NCBI GenBank assembly: GCA_004335635.1
Contig: QAXH01006423.1
Location: 3,858 to 22,364 of the forward strand
Length of the DNA stretch: 18,507 bases
Direction: 5' to 3'
Source of the DNA: Chloromonas sp. AAM2
Lineage: Eukaryota; Chlorophyta; Chlorophyceae; Chlamydomonadales; Chlamydomonadaceae
Position 1 is the first letter of the stretch; each line of letters opens with the position of its first letter. This document shows, piece by piece, positions 1 to 9,100 of this stretch. Under the pieces are notes generated by a model, which saw nothing but the letters and a program-made list of their open reading frames with translations, had not been told where the DNA came from and ran no database searches. The position numbers were made by a program, and so were the translations under genes.

Positions 1-135
1 GACCCACCACTCTTTCACCCGCAGGAGTGGTGCTGTGCTCAACCTGACCCACCACCCTTTCACCTGCAGGAGTGGTGCTGTGCTCAACCTGACCCACCAC
101 TCTTTCACCTGCAGGAGTGGTGCTGTGCTCAGTCG
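1..135 (+). repeat. 45-bp tandem repeat, three copies, carrying splice-acceptor motifs
   Basis: Three near-identical 45-bp units begin at 1, 46 and 91. Each holds a pyrimidine run followed by CAG (CTTTCACCTGCAG type), so each is a plausible 3' splice site. The last copy runs into the first visible exon of the coiled-coil gene. The unit length is a multiple of three and the frame used by that exon is open from base 1. The array could therefore also be translated as a 15-residue repeat (EWCCAQPDPP-type). I favour an intron end with multiplied acceptors, because this Trp/Cys/Pro-rich peptide is unlike the coiled coil that follows. Confidence 0.85.
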
Positions 136-3100
136 GAGCGGGTTGCGAGTGACCAGGACTTGCTGATCTCTCAGCAGGAGGAGCTGGAGGCGCTGAACCG
201 CGTGCTGCAGCAGGAGCAGGAGCAGCTGGTGGCCATGGCGGAGGACATCAAGGTAGGGGCATGCAGCTCTTACCTGGCTGTAAGGTATCATGTCTGGAAA
301 CTGCATAGCATTAGGAGTGAGGCAGGCCTCAGGATGCTCACATCAGAATGCTGGACTCGACCCTGTTGGGAGAGTGGTTCGTCTGGCTCGGTTCAACGTC
401 CGCTGTCATTCAAATCCATCTGTCTCCCAGCCTGGGCGTGTGTCCTTCCATTCCTGCTCTGGGACCCCTACGTCACGAGGAGAAGTGCACGTGTTCGTCT
501 TTGAACCCACTAGCACACTGCCATAACGCAACCTAGCCGCAGTACGGTGCCCCGGTCAGCCCTGCCAGCACTGAACCCGTGGCAATGGCTTCGTCTGCAC
601 TCCAGGTGCGCGGCGCTGCACTGGAGGGTCGCGAGGCCGAGGCCGCTCGCCACACCCGGGAACTGCAGGAGCAGCGGCAGCAGCTTGAGACACAGCGGCA
701 GCAGCTGGCAGCCCAGTGCGAAGAGCTGCGCCAGCGGCAGCAACACGCTGAGGCGGAGGCTGCGGCGGTGCAGGAGCAGCACGCTGAGGCGGAGGCTGCG
801 GCGGTGCAGGAGCAGCACGCAAGGCTGGAGGAGCACCTGTCACGTGACGGGCACCCGGAGGCTGATGTGATGGCTCGGGAGGAGGAGCGGGCAAGACAGC
901 AGCAAGACCTGGCTGCACAGCAACGACAGGTGAGGCTCACAGAGGGGAGGGAGGCCCGTGCTTGGGCGCCGCTACCAGCACTCACCTGCTTGCCTCAGCC
1001 ACAGCCGTTACCAGAACTCACCTGCTTGCCTCAGCCACAGCCGTTACCAGCACTCATCTGCTTGCCTCAGCCACAACCGTTACCAGAACTCACCTGCTTG
1101 CTTCAGCCACAGCCGTTACCAGAACTCACCTGCTTGCTTCAGCCACAACCGTTACCAGAACTCACCTGCATGCCTCAGCCACAGCCGTTACCAGAACTCA
1201 CCTGCTTGCTTCAGCCACAGCCGTTACCAGAACTCACCTACTTGCCTCAGCCACAGCCGTTACCAGAACTCACCTGCTTGCCTCAGCCACAGCCGTTACC
1301 AGAACTCACCTGCTTGCTTCAGCCACAGCCGTTACCAGCACTCTCCTGCTTGCCTCAGCCACAGCCGTTACCAGAACTCACCTGCTTGCCTCAGCCACAG
1401 CCGAGCATACTAGGAACAATAGGCGTTTTGACCTGGCAAGGCTTGGGTATTTGCCTAATTGGGTGCATGTGCAGGTTGAGCAGCAGCGAGAGGAGCTTTC
1501 TGAGCAGGTGGCCCTGCTGCAGCAGCGGCAGGAGCAGCTGGAGGGGCTGTCCACCCAGCAGCAACAGCTGCAGCAGCTGCACGTCAGCGCACAGCAGCAG
1601 CTGGAGCAGCTAGCTGACCGGGAACAGAAGCTGGTAGAACAGGAGCAGGCTGTTGCGGAGATGCAGGGCATGCTGCAAGCTGAGCAGCTGGCTCTCGAGG
1701 AGAAGCAAGGATTGGCTGGGCAGCTGCAGCAGGAGCTGGATCAGTCGGCAGCTCAGGTCATGGAGCAGGAGCTGGAGCTGCAACGCAGAGTGAGTCATAC
1801 AGACGATGGAACTGAGCAGAGATTGAATTGAACAGTAAAAACAAAGATGTTTGCCAGTTCTGGGACAGTTTTCAAGAACTGCACTGAAACCAGTGTAGGA
1901 CCTGCTAAATAGTGAGTGACTGGGTGGGTCTTGGATTTAGGCCGATAGACAACATGTAATTTGTCACATAATCCCTCAATTTGCTACATTTGGTAACCAT
2001 TGACATGATTTCCAGCTTTACTTCATGTAGAATTGTATCAATGTGTGAACAAATCCTAGCCCGTTACGAGACATCATAACTTGAATACATTATGAGACAA
2101 CACAACGTCTTTCAGGATCTGGTGCGCTTGAATGTGCACTGAAAACTCAAGATAGGCTGAATTGACTAGTTTTGAATGAGCGCTGGTCACACCGCACCTT
2201 CCAAGTACTTGGTGAACCTTGACTACTTTTCACAGAGTATGACAAGCCAGGAAAGGACGCTGCATGTGCTCCTTGTGTTGGCCGTACACACCGAACTGTG
2301 CATTGACCAAAAGCTGAAAGATACATCTGAGGCCATGTACTGTACTGTGGCACATGTGTACTGTGGCACACAATTGGCCACCTTACTGGGTCTAGTCTAG
2401 TGGGCCCTCCAGCCTCCGTCCTCAGCCAAAAGCCTGTCCACCACCCTACTGTTGGCCGTCCTCTGTCTCTGCCCTTCCTGGCCCATGGAGTGTGAGTCGT
2501 GTGGTGGGTCGTGCTTGTGTCGCAATAACATTGCCAGGCTGGACTCTCAAACTCTGTCTTGAACTCAGCCAGTCAATTCATGGAAAGCGTCAATGCCTTG
2601 CCTGTTGCGCTTGCCATCACCCTGCCCCTACTGCCAGACAGCTTTCCATACATTGGCATAGAAGACATCTGATTCTTACTGGGCGCATGTGTGTGGTGCT
2701 GGGTTGCACGGACCCGTTTGACCATTTGATTGTGTGTGGAATCCTTCACGATGGTCAGGTAAACCCACTGCTTCACATGTCGTGTTTTAGTTACGTGGCA
2801 CGTGGCGTTTAGCCTTTAGTTACGTGCGTGATCTGCTTGTTGCCCGTTTGCCAGGAGGTCGCACTGGGCCAGCGTGAGGAGGCACTGGCCGGCTCCCAGG
2901 CCGCTCTCCAACGAGACCGAAACCTGCTGGCACAGGCCCAGCAGGAAATGCAAGAGCGAGCGGCAGAGCTGCAGCAAGGTCTCAGTCGAGCCGCTGAGGC
3001 CCAGTAGGTGACTGTCAGGCAGTGCTGCACGTGATGCCCAGTAGGTGACTGTCAGGCAGTGCTGCACGTGACGGCTGCAGTGGGTGGGAAGCAATTGGAG

Positions 3101-6100
3101 AGCTTTTCACGTCTGAGGCAGGCAGACGCAAGGCAGGGCACAATCAGATCTTGCTTTCAACTCTTGCTTGCATAGAAAACCATGCACGCATCTGGTCAGG
3201 TCTGGCCAGCATTGCAATGCAGACAGTTCGTGCGCTAAATCCGAGTTTGTTGCAATTATGCTTGTCGTTGCTTACAGGGCAGCAGCAACTGCATCTCAGG
3301 AGAACGCAATCACGCAGCAGCTGCAACTGGCTGACGATTTGGCAGCGCAGCAGTCACAGCTGGCAGAGGCGCGCCAGCAGCTAGAGGAGCAGCGGGCTGC
3401 ATGGGAAGCAGAGCGGGTGCAGCTAAACGCAGCACAGGACACGGACAGGCTGGCCATGGAAGAGCGGGTGCAGGTGCGTGTCCCACTGGTCAACAGAAAA
3501 TCTGGCATGTGCAAGGGTAGCCAAATCAGATGCAGGCAATCCACAGGAAGAACAACAGTGCCTCTGCGAACTTGGACTGAGGCTTTAACGCGAAGCATAG
3601 TTTTGGGCTGTGGCTGTTCGGAAAGCATGCTCGTTGCCGCTGCAACTGCAGGCTGCCGAGCATGCAACGACTCTCATGCAATCTCGGCTGCAGCTCGAGC
3701 TAGACGGTGCCGGTGATGTGCAACGCGAGCTCGCAGCCCAGCTGAGCGCTCTGCAGGCCAAGATGGAGACGGAGCGCGCCGCCGCCGCCCAGCGCATAGC
3801 GGAACTCCTGCAGGTATTTATTCTCAGCTCCCGTTGTAACAAGCTGTGCTGACGCTCGCTTGGGAAAAAAGAGACGTCTTTGACCTGGCCTGGTTGCGGC
3901 ATAACTCCAGATTTCTTGCCCAATGAGAGTCGCATACTCGCAAATGCTCTGCAGGAGGCTGCCAACGCTACTGCAATCAAACAAGAGGACGACTTACGTG
4001 CAGAGGAGCTCCAAGAATTGGCAGCGCGCCAGTCCGCACTGCTGGCCGAGCGTGAGCAGCAGCTTGAGGCTCGGCGACAGGACTTGGAGTTACAGCGGCA
4101 GGACCTGGACAGCAGGGAGGCCATCCTCGCGCTGCACACGCAACAGGTGCAGGAACTAAGGCACAGTATGGATCACTGCATCGGGTCTACAGGATCACTG
4201 TAGAGGTCTACAGGGTCACTGTACGTGCCATACAAATGTGAAGGAGACAGAAGTCTTAAGGCACTGGCAAGTCACAAGTCCTGGTGTTGTTGCCTATTCT
4301 TGACATGATGCAGATTGACGTCGAGTTGTAGCTAGCATCATGTCGTGCATGCCACACTGCAGGTTGAGTCAGCGCTTGCCGAGGCGCAGGCATTACAGAA
4401 CGCAACACAGCAGCAGGCAGCGGCAGTACGTGAAGACACAGCACAGCTTGCACTGCAGCAGGATGCGCTGCGCAGCGCACGAGGTGGGTGCTCACGCAGG
4501 GTAGCGCGCCCAACCGTCGCCCCAGGGGTGCAGTCAGTCACAGTGCCTGTGTCCATGTGCCCCGCTAGCAGATTGTTGCCGATGCCAGATTTCTCAATGT
4601 GCTTCCACAGTTTGCAGGCCCGATATATCCTAAGGCCCGTGCAATCCTCTTGAAATTTGGATGTCAACACCAGCGGTCAAAGACTAACGCCTCTGTGTTG
4701 CAGGTGGTGTGGACAAGCTCCAACGGTTGGTCCTGGGCGCAGCTGCCAAGTTTGAGTCCCGCGCCATGGTAGCTCTGGACCACATGGCAGCTGCAGCCGG
4801 GGAGGCCGCCGGTTGGGCCGCTGAGCTGCTGCAATCAGCAGAGGCGGACCTGATGCAACAGGCACTGGAGCTGGATGGACTTGTGGCCCAGCACCAGGCA
4901 AACCTGCACAGGTAGCAGCAGCTACAGTTAAAAACCTGCATGAATTGGTCACTAACAAAGGGTTGCAAATGTGCTCGTCTGGGTTTGAAAATCTTGCCAT
5001 CTGCCTGACAACGGTAGCAAAACATGCTTTCTCCAGGTCACATGCCTTGCCCCATGGTCTGGGTTATATGTACTGAATGTGTGTTTGTTAATCCAGTGCC
5101 CCTCAGCCTCTGAGTTGTGCAATGCCCTTGCTTGGTGGTGCAGTCACAGCTCCCTGGCTGAGACACTGACTGCAGCTAGCCAGGCTGAACTGGAGGACCG
5201 GGTGCATGCGGCACTGAGGCAGGCGGCCGGCTTGTCAGAAGAGCTGGAGGCCTCTGAGCAGCAATGCAAGCACTGGCAGAGCGAGTTGGAGGCCACACGA
5301 CAGCAGTTTGAAGAACACACTGCACAAGCTGCGCATGACGCAAGGGAGCTGCAAGGCCAGGTGCGCTTGTTGACTGGGCCTGTCACCGCATGCAACGGGC
5401 ATGTGGTCCACTTTGCAGCATTAACGCCATCTCACTTTTCTTCACCAGTTAGCAGTGACGTCATGTGACAGTGTGGCACATCCCACCCAGCAGACCAGAC
5501 CACACAGTCATCATCTTACATGTGAATTGTTTTGTTGCCCGGAGCAGGTTGCAGGCCTTGAGCTACAGCTGGGCGAGGCACAGGGGCAGGTCAGCCAGTG
5601 GCAGGCAGCCGCTGTGCAGCACCAGTCCCACTCCGAGCAGGAGCAGCAGGTGAGGGCTCACGTGTGTGGAGGCTCTGGGGCAGATGCTTGACGAGCAGGC
5701 AAATGCTTGGCGTGCACACAGGCGTGGACGGGTGGACAGATGCATGCTGCCCAAACGTCAGGCCCGGGCCGCAGGCAGAGGTGGCCCGCCATGCATGTGT
5801 TTCCCAAGGCGTGCTGGTGGGCTGCACACCTCCATGTGCCAACGAGTTGGCCATGGTTATGCCATGCAGGTGGAGTCGGCACTGGCTGAGGCCCATGAGC
5901 TGCAGCAACAGACCGCGCAACAGGTGCAGGCCCTGCAGCAGCAGCTGTCTGAGGCGCAGAAGCAAATGGCTCAGCAGGAAGCTGCGGCCACACAGTACCG
6001 GATGCAGTCAGAGAACATGCAGCAGCAGATGCATGATGCAGTGGACAGCCTACAGCAGCGGTTGGCGGACACACAGGGCCAGAGCGACTGCTGGCAGGCA

Positions 6101-9100
6101 CAGGCCGCGGAGTGCAAGTGTCAGCTGGAGCAGTTGCAGGGAGAGTTGCAAAACGCACAGGTGGGTGCACGGTGCCATGTCTGTCCCATGGCTGCATCGC
6201 CTGTCCAAGTGATGTTCATGCAGCCAGCCCTCATGCTCCTGATCACAGCAGGACTGCTTCAACAAGTACCAGACCGTGCATGTATCTTTATTTGAACGGT
6301 AATTGCAGGCGTTGGCAGACAGCAGCTTGAAGGCTGAGCGGCAAAAGCTACAGATGCACAAGGTGCGCACGCACCAGCCTGCAGCCTGTCAGCATGCATG
6401 CAGCTTGTACTCCTTGAGTGCTGTCGTTGTATTAATCGCTAAGTCGTCCTTCCTGTGCTGCCTGCTGAGCCTTGGCATGACGGCACTGAGGTTGGGAAGG
6501 ATTGCACAGCTCAGCTCAGCTCCCCTTGCCTTGCGAGAGTGCAGGAGGAGCTTGTACACACCCAGCAGCAGTTGTCCGAGACCCAAGCACAAGTCTTCGA
6601 GGCACAACGTGAGGCGCGTGAGAGCGCTGCCCTTGATGCCTCGGAGGCTCAGCGCTTGAAAGCTCGCGAGTCAGAGCTGCTCACTCGCGTGACCGCGCTA
6701 GAGGCGGAACAGGCCGACTTCAGGCGGAGCTCTGCGGCCCTGGCTGCGGACCTGAGGGCAGCGGCCACTGCACAAGCAGAACAGGCAGTGGAGGCAGCTC
6801 GCAAACGGGTGGAGGAGCAGCAAGCCGCATTGGAGGCGGAGCAGGCAGGGGTCGCTGCACAGGTGCAGCTGATTTAATTGCACGACTGCATCACAGTCAG
6901 CATAGGCTGATTGTGGCACAGCAACTGCTGGCGACCTTCACTGACTTTACTGGATGGCGCACACTGTGCATACTGCTGCTCGATTTGCTTTCCAGGCTCA
7001 AGCGGTGCGAGCGCAACTGGACGAGATTGAACGGGCTCGCACGTCCCAGACTGCCGACCAGCAGGTGCTCAGTGCGAGGCGTCGTGCGGTGGAGGTGGCC
7101 GAGGCACAGGTGCAGGCGCAGTCAGAGGCGCTGGCCGAGCAGCGCAGACAGGCGGAGGCACAGGCAAGCATGGGCAGGCGGAGGCACAGGCAAGCATGGG
7201 CAGGCGGAGGCACAGGCAAGCATGGGCAGTCGGAGGCACAGGCAAGCATAGGCAGGCGGAGGCACAGGCAAGCATAGGCAGGCGGAGGCACAGGCAAGCG
7301 GAGGCAGGCAACAAGCAGCTTGCTGTTCTCATCAGCCTATGTATGCTGCATGCCACCTGAGGCCAAGCTGCCGTTTGCACCCGCCAGAATCTGTTTACAG
7401 GAGATCTGTATTGATGTCACCTGTCACCCGAATACTGTGTGTTCGGTGTGCAGGCCGCCCGGCAGGAGGCCCAGCTGAGGGACTTGAGGGCGCAGCAGGC
7501 GCAGCTCATTGCGCTGATCGACGAGAAGGGGCAGGGGCTTGACAGCCTGTTGGCGCAGCAGGTAGGGCCGCACGCCTCTGGAACAAGCAGCATGACACAA
7601 CAGATGCGAACAGACTTTGGAAAGACAGCACGTGCTTGTCACTGCCAGCAACGTCAAGCACGTGGACCACACGTCTGACGTACTCAACACAATGGCAAAT
7701 TCAATAGTCCGCCATGCAGAAGCCACAGCTGCCCATCTGCATATCCAGGTGTGGCCTGTTTTCTATGTTTCTTACGTTTCCCCTGTTCCTGGTCCAGCAT
7801 TTCCTGTCCCTGGCCCTGGCGTGTGGTGTCGCAGCTGGACATGCAGTCAAGGGAGGCTGCGCTCCAGGCGCTCCAGGCACAGGTGTCGGCCAAGCTAGAG
7901 CAAGGCACGCAGCAACTGGCGGACCGCAGGTGGGCGAGTAAAGGCCAACACGAGCTAGTGGCCTCCATTGAACCAGCTGCCTGTTGACCAGCTGCCTGCC
8001 TCTATCTGCTCCCGGAGTACCCTTTGCAAGTGTTGCCTCTGGCTCAGTGCGCCGATTGCTGACTGTTCAAGCAGAGCAGACTGGTGCTCTTTGCTGCTTG
8101 CCTGCGCAGTGCAGAGCTGTGGGCCGCTGAGGAGCATCTCCGGTCACGCCAAGGCAGGTGCTGATCAGCTGCTCAGATCCCTGCTTTACCCTTACCAGGA
8201 CCGCATCATTGTGTATGCTTGGCCTGGTAATAGGCATCTTGGCGTTGAGCAGGCCCACAGCTATCCACCCAACAAGGCACTGAGTGCGAGATCGACATGG
8301 GCCTCTGTGCAGCGCGCTATCCAGCTTCCTGCGCCTCCTGTGCCTCCTGTGTTGCAGCTGCCCTGGAGAATGTTCGTGACGAACTGGAGCACGAAGCCCT
8401 GCGTCTGGGGCAGCTCAAGACAGAGCTGGACGAGCGGCAGGCACACATGCAGGTGGGGGGGCATGCAGGGATCGCAGGGCAAATGTGCTGATTGCCATGG
8501 CACTATGGCTCCTGCATGTGCCTTCGTTTGTTTTAGAGCTGAGCTGGATCCAGACTTCATCATTGAGTGGGGTGCGGCACCGGACCCGCAGTGTGAGCTG
8601 TTGGGTCTTTCGGCATTCTACCTACTCGCTGTCAACTGGTGGATATTTGTTAGCTGTTGCTGGCTTGCCGGTTTGGTAACGGTCATGGTGGCAGGTGCAC
8701 GTACATGCAGTGCCTGCTGCCTGGCACATGCATACTCAATACCTGCCATGTCACCTGAGTGCATCGATCTGTGCAGTTCCTGCCTCAATGGTCATGCCAG
8801 TGCCTGCGGTGCTGCACAGGGCAAGGGACTCGCTTACCCTGACCCGGCCACACGGCAAGCTCGGGCCCCGGCACAAGACCAAGCCCCACCCGCGCACACC
8901 CCGCAGGCAGCCCCTGCTGCCAGGCCGCCCCGGCAGTCACGTGCACCACCCACATCACATGATGCCCCTCAATCCGGGCCCGGCAGCAGTGTGGACTCGC
9001 TCCCGGGGCCGCTGCCCTCCGCCACCCCACAGATACGCATGGCAGCTGGGGACAGGCCCGCAGTGGCCCGGCACCGCGCCCCGCCCGAGGCCCCGCCAGC

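Noticed and set aside
971..1402. CRISPR-like regular array
   Set aside because: The 36-bp units are contiguous with no unique spacers, and the context is a eukaryotic intron.
579..1831. Long ORFs through the 36-bp array as a repeat protein gene
   Set aside because: The unit has no stop in any forward frame and its length is a multiple of three, so open frames are automatic. Exons 2 and 3 are in different frames and both border good splice sites.
2492..2812. Plus-strand ORF of 106 codons in intron 3
   Set aside because: It has no coiled-coil composition or recognised motif and no splice signals tying it to the neighbours.
3585..4139. Minus-strand ORF of 184 codons rich in Ser/Cys
   Set aside because: It is the complement of coiled-coil exons 6 and 7; Ser/Cys/Arg richness is what antisense of CAG/GAG/CTG codons gives.
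8537..8600. Possible extra exon (AELDPDFIIEWG) after a TTTTAG acceptor
   Set aside because: It would need phase 2 at its start, but exon 19 ends in phase 0. Joining exon 19 directly to 8820 keeps the frame.
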